Positions 52,218-60,756 of a stretch of DNA of 64,000 bases are shown one piece after another. How positions within the stretch are numbered: position 1 is the first letter of the stretch; each line of letters begins with the position of its first letter. The stretch lies in the NCBI GenBank assembly GCA_018825965.1, contig JAHKAA010000045.1, positions 62,001 to 126,000 of the forward strand, written 5' to 3'. The notes under the pieces were generated by a model. That model did no database searches. It was not told where the DNA came from and was given only the letters and a program-made list of their open reading frames with translations. The DNA comes from Gammaproteobacteria bacterium. Lineage in GTDB: Bacteria > Pseudomonadota > Gammaproteobacteria > Enterobacterales > Alteromonadaceae. The position numbers were made by a program, and so were the translations under genes.

Positions 52218-53618
52218 ATGAATTTTGATGTCGAGGTAAAAAATCTTGGCAAGCTCGAGAGTGGCACACTTAGAATACGGCCAATTACCGTTGTCACAGG
52301 CCCAAATGGAACAGGAAAAAGTTTCTTCACAAAGACCTTATACTCGTTATTGAATGTTTTAAATAAGAATCTCTATTTGTCTAATATTGATATTTCATGT
52401 AAAAAACTTCTTGCTAACCTAGACAGATTCATGCCTGGTATGTCATATGCAGGATGGAATGATCACTACGAAATTACGAAAGCAACAAAGTCTATAAAAG
52501 ACATACATGACAACCTAGTCAATAGCTTAGATTGGAATATATATGATTATATAAATCTAGCAGAGTCTAAAAAAGATGAAGTCAACCAAACGAAAAATGA
52601 TATAAAAAATTATATTTCAACACTAAAGAGCAAAGAAAGAAAATATGATTCGGTCAGAATAATATCAAAAAGGCTAATAGATAACTTCGAAGATCTTGAG
52701 GCATTGTTAACCGATGGCATGGAGAAATATAGTGATGCACTAGCAAAAAGTCTAGACAATGAGCTCAAGGAGAATTTTCAAGTAACATCGCTGTCAGATC
52801 TCGTATCAAACAATAAGAAAAAAGCAACCTTTAGTGTTAAAAATAAATTTGATGTCGAATTTGGCAATGACGGAATAGGATTTAACATAGAAACAAACTT
52901 CATTAATGAGGTTTCTTCATTGTCCCGAGTCGTTTTCTTTGAGTCTCCGGCATATTGGAAAGTACGAGATGCCTTATTGCATTCAAAAAGCTTCTCTAAC
53001 ATGCCATTCTTGGGTAAAGAGTCTAATAATAGGCTGACTGGAGTACCAAAATATTTTTATGATTTAGATATTGAGCTAAGAACAGAGTACAAAAAAGATT
53101 CCTCAATACATTTAGAGGACATCTGCAAAACAATAACTAAGGAATTAGGCGGTGAATTTCAATTCAACGGCGATAGCTTAGTTTTTAACGATTTGAAAAC
53201 AAATAAAAATTTCTCTAAAAATTTAATCTCTTTTGGAATGACTAACTTGGGTATGATACACGCCCTAATTAAAAATAACGTTGTAAGTCCTGGATCATTT
53301 CTATTTATTGACGAACCAGAAACAAATCTCCATCCAAACTGGCAAGTTTTATTAATGAATACTTTGGTTGGACTTGCTGAAAAAGATGTTCATGTCGTTA
53401 TAGCTACGCACAGCTTAGAAATGCTCAAAGCTTTAGAAGTCTCGATTAAAAAGAAAAAAATAGTGTATGAGAATTTCTTTTCTGTAAATTATTTTGATCT
53501 AGATCATTCAACATTAGAATTTGACAGTAATGATCCTTTGGAACAACTTGATGAAGCACGCTCAGAGCTAAGCTCAGCATATTCAGCATTATATTTTGAT
53601 GGAATAAAATATGATTGA
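52218..53618 (+). CDS. AAA15/OLD-like ATPase of an AT-rich two-gene system (466 aa)
   Basis: ABC-like ATPase with an insertion domain. Walker A is seen as TVVTGPNGTGKSFFTKTL (about residues 27-42), followed by a long helical/coiled-coil insertion (about 70-220). FGMTNLGMIHAL is the signature-like helix, Walker B is FLFIDEPETNLHPNWQ, and the switch histidine is in VIATHSLEM. This is the SMC-like AAA_15/21 group used by defence systems such as PARIS, Septu and OLD. ATG 52218 with GGAGAG upstream is chosen, although the frame is open back to about 52002. The gene overlaps the next by eight bases. AT content is far above that of the flanks. Confidence 0.82.
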   Translation: MNFDVEVKNLGKLESGTLRIRPITVVTGPNGTGKSFFTKTLYSLLNVLNKNLYLSNIDISCKKLLANLDRFMPGMSYAGWNDHYEITKATKSIKDIHDNLVNSLDWNIYDYINLAESKKDEVNQTKNDIKNYISTLKSKERKYDSVRIISKRLIDNFEDLEALLTDGMEKYSDALAKSLDNELKENFQVTSLSDLVSNNKKKATFSVKNKFDVEFGNDGIGFNIETNFINEVSSLSRVVFFESPAYWKVRDALLHSKSFSNMPFLGKESNNRLTGVPKYFYDLDIELRTEYKKDSSIHLEDICKTITKELGGEFQFNGDSLVFNDLKTNKNFSKNLISFGMTNLGMIHALIKNNVVSPGSFLFIDEPETNLHPNWQVLLMNTLVGLAEKDVHVVIATHSLEMLKALEVSIKKKKIVYENFFSVNYFDLDHSTLEFDSNDPLEQLDEARSELSSAYSALYFDGIKYD

Positions 53619-54165
53619 TAAAAATTTGTATCGAGAAGCAATAAAGCACAAAGTAGGGCAGTTTGGCGATGAGGAAATGTCAACTGTTGAAGCTTACCGA
53701 CTAGATGGAAGCGATGGGATACTTAGGGCGTCAATGTTTGAAGACGGAACAGTTAGCTCAGCTGATTATTTTTTAGATGTCGGCAACAAATTCTACATAA
53801 TTGAGCTTAGCGATTTAGAGTCTTCGATTAGAACTGCACATACATGTATAAATGAACAATTGACTGCCTTAGGTGTAAATGATATTCACCGTTTGCGACA
53901 AAGAGATCGCAAGCAAGTAAAGAAAAAAGCCTGGGATCCTTTGACAAACGAATTTAAACGTAAATGGCTTGGAAGTATCGCAGCGATCGAAAGAATGCTG
54001 AGGATCAATAGAATTTATAGTGAACACCCTGAATATCAATATATAATTGTATGCAAAAACCATACTGACATTAGAGTGTTAGATGAATTACTTACTCAAA
54101 TTAAAGGCATGATTAGAAAGGTGAAAGCCACCAATACTGACCTTATTGAACAAACCATATGTTAA
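53611..54165 (+). CDS. Unrecognised 184-aa partner of the AAA15-like ATPase
   Basis: I recognise no family. Near residues 50-70 the stretch SADYFLDVGNKFYIIELSDLE looks like the D-x(n)-E-x-x core of PD-(D/E)xK-type nucleases, but the lysine is replaced (IELSD), so this is a hint only. A basic segment (RLRQRDRKQVKKKAWD) and a final strand (YQYIIVCKNHTDI) follow. Its start overlaps the ATPase stop by eight bases, so it is coupled to it and is the likely effector or regulator. It is AT-rich like its partner. It ends 26 bp before the convergent ilvA stop. Confidence 0.75.
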   Translation: MIDKNLYREAIKHKVGQFGDEEMSTVEAYRLDGSDGILRASMFEDGTVSSADYFLDVGNKFYIIELSDLESSIRTAHTCINEQLTALGVNDIHRLRQRDRKQVKKKAWDPLTNEFKRKWLGSIAAIERMLRINRIYSEHPEYQYIIVCKNHTDIRVLDELLTQIKGMIRKVKATNTDLIEQTIC

Positions 54166-54190
54166 AGTATTATATTACTTTGAAAGCGGC

Positions 54191-55825
54191 CTAACCGGCC
54201 GCCGTCAAAAACACCTTATAAGCCCCATTGCTGGTCACCAGCCGATACTCATAACCCAAAGTATCCAAATGCTCTGCAATCTCTGAGTGATCAGCAATCT
54301 CAAAGCCAGCCAACACATCGCCAGTAGCTGCGCCGTGGTTGCGGTAGTGGAATAAGGTGATATTCCATTTTTCTCCCAGGGTGTTGAGGAAGTTCATTAA
54401 CGCGCCAGGGTATTCCGGGAAGTTGAATTGGTAGACCTGCTCTTGCACTAAACGTGGTGGCATGCCGCCGACCATATGGCGTACGTGTAGTTTGGCCAGT
54501 TCGTCGTCGGATAAGTCCTGATAGTCGTAGCCTGCTGCTGATAAGGCCTGATTGACCTGTTGCAGTTCTTCTGCGCCGTGCCGTAGTTTGATGCCAACAA
54601 AAATATGGGCTTTGTTGTCGCTGGCGTAGCGGTAGTTAAATTCGGTGATGGCGCGGCCGCCTAAGGTTTGGCAGAAACGGCGGAAGCTGCCTTTTTCTTC
54701 TGGGATAGTGACGGCAAATACCGCTTCTTTTTTCTCGCCTAATTCGCAGCGCTCCGACACATAACGCAAAGTGTCGAAGTTTAGGTTAGCGCCACTCAGA
54801 ACCGCGCTCAGGTTCTGAGTTTGAGTAGCAGTTGCCGCATATTTTTTCAGGCCAGCTAAAGCCAAAGCACCAGCAGGTTCTGCTACTGCTCGTAAGTCGT
54901 CGAAGATATCTTTGATGGCAGCACAAATTTCGTCGCTGGAGACTGTGATCACATCGTCGCAGTATAAATGCGCCAGTTTGAAGTTCTCTGTGCCTATGCG
55001 TTTTACTGCCACACCGTCGGCAAACAACCCTACTCTGTCTAAAGTGACAGGCTCGCCCGCGTCCATAGCAGCTTTTAAGCAGGCGGCGTCGTCTGGCTCT
55101 ACGCCTATCACTTTAACGCCCGGCATTACGGCTTTGATATACACCGCCATACCGGCCAATAAACCACCGCCGCCGACCGGAATAAATACCGCATCCAGTT
55201 TGTTATGTTGGCTTAACAGCTCTTTGGCAACAGTGCCCTGACCTGCTATGACGTCGGCATCGTCAAAAGGTGGAATATAAGTAGCGCCCTGGGTAGTGGA
55301 TAACTCTATGGCAAAGCGGTTGGCTTCGTCGAAAGCAGTACCGTGCAGCAGTACTTTGCCGCCAAGGGCTTTGACTGCTGCTACTTTAATTTCCGGCGTG
55401 GTGATAGGCATCACAATAGTGGCATTCAGGCCCAGTTTGCTGGCGGATAAAGCCACACCCTGAGCATGATTGCCTGCGGACGCGCAAACTACATTACCGC
55501 CCGGGTTTTGTTCTCGCACTTTATGCAATTTATGAAAAGCACCACGCAGCTTAAAGGAATACACAGGCTGCATATCTTCACGTTTTAACAGCACATGCTG
55601 ACCAATACGCTGACTTAGTTTTGGCATAGCCTGCAGCGGGGTTTCTATCGCCGCCTGATACACAGGCGACAATAAAATTTCCCGTAAATACTGCTGCATC
55701 AAGGCTGGATTAGGCGCTGGGCGCTGCCAGTCGGATGCAGTTTTACCTTGCTGTTTTACAGCGTCTTTTACAGCTTCTTTTACAGGGCTGTGTACCGCAC
55801 TCAGCTCTTTATTCACGGCATTCAT
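54191..55825 (-). CDS. ilvA: Threonine ammonia-lyase, biosynthetic (544 aa)
   Basis: PLP enzyme converting threonine to 2-oxobutanoate, the first step to isoleucine. The PLP lysine lies in PVYSFKLRGAFHKL, the phosphate-binding loop in PVGGGGLLAGMA, and two ACT-like regulatory subdomains (about residues 345-540) give isoleucine feedback control. About 30 N-terminal residues (Lys/Val-rich) exceed the E. coli enzyme (514 aa). The start overlaps the ilvD stop by four bases. Last gene of ilvGMDA. Confidence 0.96.
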   Translation of the reverse strand: MNAVNKELSAVHSPVKEAVKDAVKQQGKTASDWQRPAPNPALMQQYLREILLSPVYQAAIETPLQAMPKLSQRIGQHVLLKREDMQPVYSFKLRGAFHKLHKVREQNPGGNVVCASAGNHAQGVALSASKLGLNATIVMPITTPEIKVAAVKALGGKVLLHGTAFDEANRFAIELSTTQGATYIPPFDDADVIAGQGTVAKELLSQHNKLDAVFIPVGGGGLLAGMAVYIKAVMPGVKVIGVEPDDAACLKAAMDAGEPVTLDRVGLFADGVAVKRIGTENFKLAHLYCDDVITVSSDEICAAIKDIFDDLRAVAEPAGALALAGLKKYAATATQTQNLSAVLSGANLNFDTLRYVSERCELGEKKEAVFAVTIPEEKGSFRRFCQTLGGRAITEFNYRYASDNKAHIFVGIKLRHGAEELQQVNQALSAAGYDYQDLSDDELAKLHVRHMVGGMPPRLVQEQVYQFNFPEYPGALMNFLNTLGEKWNITLFHYRNHGAATGDVLAGFEIADHSEIAEHLDTLGYEYRLVTSNGAYKVFLTAAG

Positions 55826-57675
55826 AGCTCTTCCAATTTACTCAAATCCCGTACTGCGCCTTTATCGGCGCTGCTTGCCAGCATAGCGTAGGCTTTTAAG
55901 GCCGGGCTGACGGAACGCACGCGATCCACAGGTTTCCAGGCCAGTTTGCCTTTGGCTTCCATAGCGGCGCGGCGCTCTGCTAATACTGCATCGCTGACAC
56001 CAATGGCGATGCTGCGGTTTGGAATATCAATGGCGATGGCGTCGCCTTCTTCGACCAGACCAATAGCGCCGCCGCTGGCTGCTTCAGGCGATACATGGCC
56101 TATAGATAAACCCGAAGTACCACCAGAGAAACGGCCATCAGTGATTAAGGCGCAGGCTTTGCCTAAGCCCATCGACTTTAAGTAGCTGGTTGGATACAAC
56201 ATTTCCTGCATGCCAGGGCCGCCTTTTGGTCCTTCGTAGCGGATGATCACTACGTCGCCTGCGACAATTTTACCAGCCAGAATGGCTTCTACTGAACTGT
56301 CCTGGCTTTCAAAAATACGGGCGCGGCCGTTAAACACCAGGTTTTCTTTTTCCACACCAGCGGTTTTAACAATACAGCCGTTGGGCGCTATGTTGCCGTA
56401 CAGCACAGCCAAACCGCCGTCTTGTGAATAGGCGTTTTCTTTGCTGCGGATACAACCTTCAACGCGGTCGTCGTCCAGCGTTGGGTAACGGCAACTTTGT
56501 GAAAAAGCTTTCGTAGTGCGAATACCTGCAGGGCCAGCGCGGAAGAAATCCAGCACCTGTTGATCTTTAGTTAAGGTGATATCAAAGCGGTTGATCACAT
56601 CGCCTAAAGAGCTGCCTGCCACATGAGGTGTGTCCGGGTTTAATAAACCTGCGCGCAGCAACTCGCCTAAAATGGCAATTACACCACCGGCGCGGTGTAC
56701 GTCTTCCATATGGTATTTTTGCGTGCTCGGCGCCACTTTGGATAAATGCGGCACCATACGGGATAACCTGTCGATATCGTTCATGCCAAAATCAACTTCG
56801 GCTTCAATAGCGGCGGCCAATAAATGCAGCACTGTATTGGTGGAACCGCCCATGGCGATATCCAGCATCATGGCGTTTTCGAAGGCGGTTTTATTGGCGA
56901 TATTACGTGGCAAAGCGCTGGCGTCGTCTTCTTTATACCAGCGGTTGCATAAGTCCATAATGCGCGCACCGGCACTGATAAACAGCGCTTTACGATCACT
57001 ATGAGTCGCCAGCATAGAGCCATTGCCCGGTTGGCCTAAACCTAAAGCTTCGACTAAGCAGTTCATTGAGTTGGCGGTAAACATACCAGAGCAAGAGCCA
57101 CAGGTTGGGCAGGCGCTACGTTCAATTTGTTCGCTGTCGGCATCCGATACTTTTGGATCGGCCGCCGACACCATAGCGTCTACTAAATCCAGCTTGATAA
57201 TTTGGTCCGACAGTTTGGTTTTGCCGGCTTCCATAGGGCCGCCCGAGACAAAAATGGCCGGAATATTTAAGCGAAGTGCAGCCATTAACATACCTGGGGT
57301 GATTTTGTCGCAGTTGGAAATACAGACCATAGCGTCAGCGCAGTGGCCGTTCACCATATATTCCACCGAGTCGGCAATGATTTCGCGGGACGGCAAGCTG
57401 TACAACATACCGCCGTGGCCCATGGCAATGCCGTCGTCTATGGCGATGGTATTAAATTCTTTGGCGATACCACCTGCTTCTTCAATAGCTTCAGCCACCA
57501 GTTTGCCTAAATCACGTAAATGCACATGGCCAGGCACAAACTGGGTGAAGGAGTTCACCACGGCAATAATAGGCTTACCAAAGTCGGTATCTTTTACCCC
57601 TGTGGCACGCCATAAAGCACGGGCTCCCGCCATATTGCGGCCTTCAGTGGTAGTAGCGGATCTAAGCTTCGGCAT
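55822..57675 (-). CDS. ilvD: Dihydroxy-acid dehydratase (617 aa)
   Basis: Iron-sulfur enzyme of valine, leucine and isoleucine synthesis. Cluster cysteines are in CISNCDKITPGML and SACPTCGSCSGMFTANSMNCL. The family signature GRFSGGTSGLSIGHVSPEAA near the C-terminus is intact. Length matches E. coli IlvD (616 aa). Coupled to ilvA by a 4-bp overlap, and separated from ilvM by a 99-bp gap with a hairpin. Confidence 0.97.
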   Translation of the reverse strand: MPKLRSATTTEGRNMAGARALWRATGVKDTDFGKPIIAVVNSFTQFVPGHVHLRDLGKLVAEAIEEAGGIAKEFNTIAIDDGIAMGHGGMLYSLPSREIIADSVEYMVNGHCADAMVCISNCDKITPGMLMAALRLNIPAIFVSGGPMEAGKTKLSDQIIKLDLVDAMVSAADPKVSDADSEQIERSACPTCGSCSGMFTANSMNCLVEALGLGQPGNGSMLATHSDRKALFISAGARIMDLCNRWYKEDDASALPRNIANKTAFENAMMLDIAMGGSTNTVLHLLAAAIEAEVDFGMNDIDRLSRMVPHLSKVAPSTQKYHMEDVHRAGGVIAILGELLRAGLLNPDTPHVAGSSLGDVINRFDITLTKDQQVLDFFRAGPAGIRTTKAFSQSCRYPTLDDDRVEGCIRSKENAYSQDGGLAVLYGNIAPNGCIVKTAGVEKENLVFNGRARIFESQDSSVEAILAGKIVAGDVVIIRYEGPKGGPGMQEMLYPTSYLKSMGLGKACALITDGRFSGGTSGLSIGHVSPEAASGGAIGLVEEGDAIAIDIPNRSIAIGVSDAVLAERRAAMEAKGKLAWKPVDRVRSVSPALKAYAMLASSADKGAVRDLSKLEEL

Positions 57676-57711
57676 CTCTTTTTTACTCCAATTATTCTTT
57701 TCGAGGGGTCA

Positions 57712-57740
57712 GGTCTTGCCCTTTGCATTTGGGCCAGACC
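57712..57740 (-). other. Hairpin in the ilvM-ilvD gap
   Basis: On the minus strand GGTCTGGCCC-AAATGCAAA-GGGCAAGACC forms a stem of about nine pairs inside the operon. No T tract follows, so it probably affects mRNA processing or stability rather than termination. Confidence 0.6.
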
Positions 57741-57774
57741 TTAGCAATTATTAATTGTTCTTAAGTTTAGCGGC

Positions 57775-58044
57775 TTAAGCCCGCATTGTGCCTGCTTCGG
57801 CTTGTGTTAGTTCAGACTCTACACAGGCCAGAAATTCGATATCGTATAACTTGTTTAACTGATTGGTCAGCAGGCTGATAGGTTTGTCGCTGACGATAGA
57901 CAAAGTCACCAGCAAGCCGCTGAAATCGGCCATAGGTTTCATTTCCATACCGGCCACTTCAAAGCCACGGTAACGGGTAACCTGCAATAACCGCTCTAAT
58001 ACCACAGGTTGGTTTTTAGTCTGGATGGTCAGTACGTGGTTCAT
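57775..58044 (-). CDS. ilvM: Acetolactate synthase isozyme II small subunit (89 aa)
   Basis: Single ACT domain (LTIQTKNQPVVLERLLQVTRYRGFEVAG), short as in E. coli IlvM (87 aa), the regulatory subunit of acetolactate synthase II. It overlaps the ilvG stop by four bases, so both subunits are made in step. It sits between ilvG and ilvD as in enterobacteria. Confidence 0.95.
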   Translation of the reverse strand: MNHVLTIQTKNQPVVLERLLQVTRYRGFEVAGMEMKPMADFSGLLVTLSIVSDKPISLLTNQLNKLYDIEFLACVESELTQAEAGTMRA

Positions 58045-59699
58045 TGTGCTTTCTCCGTTAACATATCCTGATTGGCTGCTCCTGGCGGTACTAATGGCCA
58101 GACGTTGTCTGTTTCATCTATTCTGACGTGCAATAAGTAAGGGCCTGGCCAGGTAAACATGGCTTCCAGCGCTGGTAATACTTCATCTTTGCGGCTGATA
58201 CTGTGGCCTGGTATAGCAAAAGCAGCAGCTAAAGAGACAAAATCCGGGTTGTCGGATAAATCGGTTTCGCTGTAGCGTTCGTTAAAAAACAGCTCCTGCC
58301 ATTGTTTCACCATACCTAAACGCTGGTTATCAACTATGACAATTTTCACCGGCAGGCGGAAACGTTTGATGGTGCCCAGTTCCTGCACATTCATCATAAA
58401 AGAGCCGTCACCGCTGACTGTCACTACCGTATCTTTTGGCCGGGCCAACTGTGCGCCTATGGCTGCTGGTAAACCAAAACCCATAGTGCCTAAGCCACCA
58501 CTGCTTAAATGATTACGTGGATGACTAAAGCTCATATGCTGGGCCACCCACATTTGATGCTGGCCTACATCGCAGCACACTACGGCGTTATCCGGCATAC
58601 GTTCGCTTAACTGTTTCAGCATTAAAGGCGCAAAAATACGCTCACCCGGATGGTCATAACGCCAGCCGTGTTGCTGTTTCATGTTCAGGCAATGTTTTAA
58701 CCAGTCTTCGCAGTGAGTGGGTACTGACATCGCAGGCAGCAACTGACGTAAATCACCTATCATGGCGCATTCAGCGCGGCGTAATTTGTGCAGCTCGGCC
58801 GGGTCTATGTCGATATGAATCACCTTGGCGTCCGGCGCAAAAGCAGCCAGCTTGCCTGTGACGCGGTCGTCAAAGCGGGCGCCCAAACAAATCAATAAAT
58901 CGCATTGCTGCACCGCATGATTGGCGGCCTGAGTGCCGTGCATACCTAACATGCCTAAGTAATAGGCATTAGAAGGTGGCACTGTGCCCATAGCTTTTAA
59001 CGTAGTCACCGAAGGCATAGGGCTAGTAGCTAAAAAGTCTTGCAGCTGCGCCACCGCATCAGCCATATGCACTCCACCACCTATATAGGCGATAGGTTTT
59101 TTGGCGTTTTGGATTAATAAACGCGCTTGTTCTAAAGCTGCAGCTGGTAAAAACTGCTGCCGGGCTGTATCGGCATCTTCAACTAAACGTGGTTTAAACT
59201 GCACTTCTGCCAGTTGTACGTCTTTAGGAATATCCACTAAAACCGGGCCAGGGCGGCCTGACATGGCCAGTTCAAAAGCTTCGTTTAAGGTGTGTTCCAG
59301 TTCGGTTACGTCTGTCACCATAAAGCTGTGTTTGGTCACAGCCAGGCTTAAACCTAAAACGTCGACTTCCTGAAAAGCATCTGTGCCCATCACAGCTTGG
59401 GATACCTGACCTGTGATGGCCACTAAAGGCACTGAATCTAATAAAGCGTCGGCTAAGGAGGTGATTAGGTTAGTAGCGCCAGGGCCAGAGGTGGCCATAC
59501 AAACGCCAACTTTGCCTGAGCTGCGGGCATAACCTATGGCAGAAAAAGCCCCACCCTGTTCATGACGGCACAGGTAGTGTTTCACTTTGCTCTGATACAG
59601 CGCGTCGTAGATTGGCATAATAGCTCCGCCAGGATAGCCGAAGATATGTTCGACTCCCTTTTGCTCCAGCAGCTTGATAACCAGTTCTGCGCCTTTCAT
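58041..59699 (-). CDS. ilvG: Acetolactate synthase isozyme II large subunit (552 aa)
   Basis: ThDP/FAD enzyme making acetolactate and acetohydroxybutyrate. The catalytic glutamate is in LCRHEQGGAFSAIGYAR, GTDAFQEVDV supplies the family motif, and the ThDP-binding GDGSFMMNVQELGTIKRFRLP is intact. The gene reads in one uninterrupted frame, unlike the E. coli K-12 allele with its frameshift. It is the first structural gene after the ilvL attenuator. Confidence 0.96.
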   Translation of the reverse strand: MKGAELVIKLLEQKGVEHIFGYPGGAIMPIYDALYQSKVKHYLCRHEQGGAFSAIGYARSSGKVGVCMATSGPGATNLITSLADALLDSVPLVAITGQVSQAVMGTDAFQEVDVLGLSLAVTKHSFMVTDVTELEHTLNEAFELAMSGRPGPVLVDIPKDVQLAEVQFKPRLVEDADTARQQFLPAAALEQARLLIQNAKKPIAYIGGGVHMADAVAQLQDFLATSPMPSVTTLKAMGTVPPSNAYYLGMLGMHGTQAANHAVQQCDLLICLGARFDDRVTGKLAAFAPDAKVIHIDIDPAELHKLRRAECAMIGDLRQLLPAMSVPTHCEDWLKHCLNMKQQHGWRYDHPGERIFAPLMLKQLSERMPDNAVVCCDVGQHQMWVAQHMSFSHPRNHLSSGGLGTMGFGLPAAIGAQLARPKDTVVTVSGDGSFMMNVQELGTIKRFRLPVKIVIVDNQRLGMVKQWQELFFNERYSETDLSDNPDFVSLAAAFAIPGHSISRKDEVLPALEAMFTWPGPYLLHVRIDETDNVWPLVPPGAANQDMLTEKAQ

Positions 59700-59785
59700 T
59701 TTCCCGTCCTTATTTCATTTCACCCTGGGTTACTGACATTGCTTTGATTGATGAAAACTATCCTGCACCTGCCCGGCTTCTGGAC

Positions 59786-59810
59786 GGGCGGGGATAAACC
59801 CCGCCCCTAC
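59786..59810. repeat. GGGCGGGG palindromic repeat in the ilvG leader
   Basis: GGGCGGGG (59786-59793), ATAAA, CCCCGCCC (59799-59806), then CTAC. It is the same core as the repeat at 60719-60743 and at 2745-2816. It lies in the ilvG 5' UTR between the attenuator and the ilvG start. Confidence 0.8.
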
Positions 59811-59910
59811 GGTTTTTGTTTTCATTCGCCCTGCAATGTCAGTTGCTTTGGGCATTTATCGTGTTGTTGTCAGTACAACAAAACCTTTTTTCGAAATTTC
59901 CGGGGACCTT

Positions 59911-59951
59911 AAAACACAAAACCCCCGGACCTTTCGGTGCGGGGGTTTTGT
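59911..59951 (-). terminator. ilv operon attenuator terminator
   Basis: On the minus strand ACAAAACCCCC (59941-59951) pairs with GGGGGTTTTGT (59916-59926), then GTTTTAA. It starts 18 bp after the ilvL stop codon. The CCCCCGCA arm (59938-59945) is also exactly complementary to TGCGGGGG in ilvL (59989-59996), the antiterminator pairing. Confidence 0.93.
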
Positions 59952-59969
59952 TGAGAATTTTTTTGCTGC

Positions 59970-60056
59970 TTAAAATTCCAAACGCGAGCCCCCGCAGTGA
60001 CTAATCACCACGATTACGAGGACCACAATAATGTTCAGAATAGAAGCTAAACGCAT
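59970..60056 (-). CDS. ilvL: ilv operon leader peptide IlvL (28 aa)
   Basis: A 28-codon frame with 14 Ile, Val or Leu residues, nine in a run (IIVVLVIVV), then I-S-H-C-G-G as in the E. coli leader with its P-P-C-G-A. Ribosome stalling at these codons when branched-chain aminoacyl-tRNA is scarce would free the antiterminator. TGCGGGGG in the C-G-G codons (59989-59996) pairs with the terminator arm. The start AAAAATG is at 60054-60056, with a weak ribosome-binding site. Confidence 0.93.
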   Translation of the reverse strand: MRLASILNIIVVLVIVVISHCGGSRLEF

Positions 60057-60391
60057 TTTTTAATTTTAACTCTTAATTGGTTAAGTTTTATTTCGGCGGT
60101 GTTTTTACGTTATCCCGTCGTTCTTGAAGCTGCTGCTTTGTTGACTTAGTTCTCTCGCCCAATCACATAGGACTACTATGCTCATGGGTCTCGTTCACTA
60201 GTCGTCGCGCTGCAACTCCAATTACTTAGGGTGCGTGCCGAAAATTTATGCCTATAGAAATAGCCGTCTAACCATCTTTAGTCAACAACTATTTTTGCTT
60301 TTGGCCGATTTTTGTAAAAAAATTACAAAAGCTGCATTATTAGGCAGAATAAGCCAGAATCTTAATCAGAGTGTTGTTCATTGTTGGTGTA
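60057..60391 (-). promoter_or_regulatory. ilvL promoter and structured leader
   Basis: On the minus strand TTGACT at 60280-60285 is a fair -35 element; the -10 is weak. Between about 60115 and 60235 the RNA could fold around CCCATGAG-CATAG-TAGTC-CTATG-TGATTGGG (60158-60188). This leader is unusually long for an ilv attenuator and holds no gene. The structure is unassigned. Confidence 0.5.
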
Positions 60392-60697
60392 ATGGATCAA
60401 TTAGAGCTGTTTGACTTACCCAATCCTTGTATTGGGGTCTGCGAAAACAACAGCAGAGGGTATTGCCTCGGCTGCTTGCGCTCGCGTGACGAACGCTTTA
60501 ATTGGCATAACAAGCCTGTCGCTGAACGCTCACATATTCTGAAATTACTGGAACAACGCAGGGCCCGGCGTGATGCCAAACTGGCCCAACTTGCTGCTGA
60601 AAAGGCTGCTGAAAAAACGGCTCAGCAAAAGCTGGATTTAGGTGAAATGCCAGCAGTTGATGACAGTATTCCTATTATCTGGGATTTAGAGCTCTGA
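60392..60697 (+). CDS. DUF1289 protein (101 aa)
   Basis: The four-cysteine motif of DUF1289 is at the front (NPCIGVCENNSRGYCLGCLRSRDE), probably binding a metal such as zinc or an iron-sulfur cluster; the remainder is an Ala/Lys-rich helix. It is divergent from ilvL. ATG 60392 is favoured over an upstream start at 60371 because the family sequence begins there. Function unknown. Confidence 0.9.
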   Translation: MDQLELFDLPNPCIGVCENNSRGYCLGCLRSRDERFNWHNKPVAERSHILKLLEQRRARRDAKLAQLAAEKAAEKTAQQKLDLGEMPAVDDSIPIIWDLEL

Positions 60698-60701
60698 CAT
60701 T

Positions 60702-60743
60702 GGATTGGAATTCGACACGGGCGGGGATAAACCCCGCCCCTAC
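60702..60743. repeat. GGATTGGAATT-GGGCGGGG palindromic repeat between convergent genes
   Basis: The GGATTGGAATT flank (60702-60712) and GGGCGGGG-ATAAA-CCCCGCCC stem (60719-60739), followed by TACGTTTTTTG. The repeat starts within five bases of the DUF1289 stop and precedes the convergent gene's stop by 14 bp, so it may act as a terminator for DUF1289. Confidence 0.8.
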
Positions 60744-60756
60744 GTTTTTTGTGAAA

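Noticed and set aside
52218..54165. Assignment of the ATPase pair to PARIS, Septu or Gabija
   Set aside because: The partner lacks recognisable DUF4435, HNH or UvrD-like helicase motifs and is shorter than AriB or GajB.
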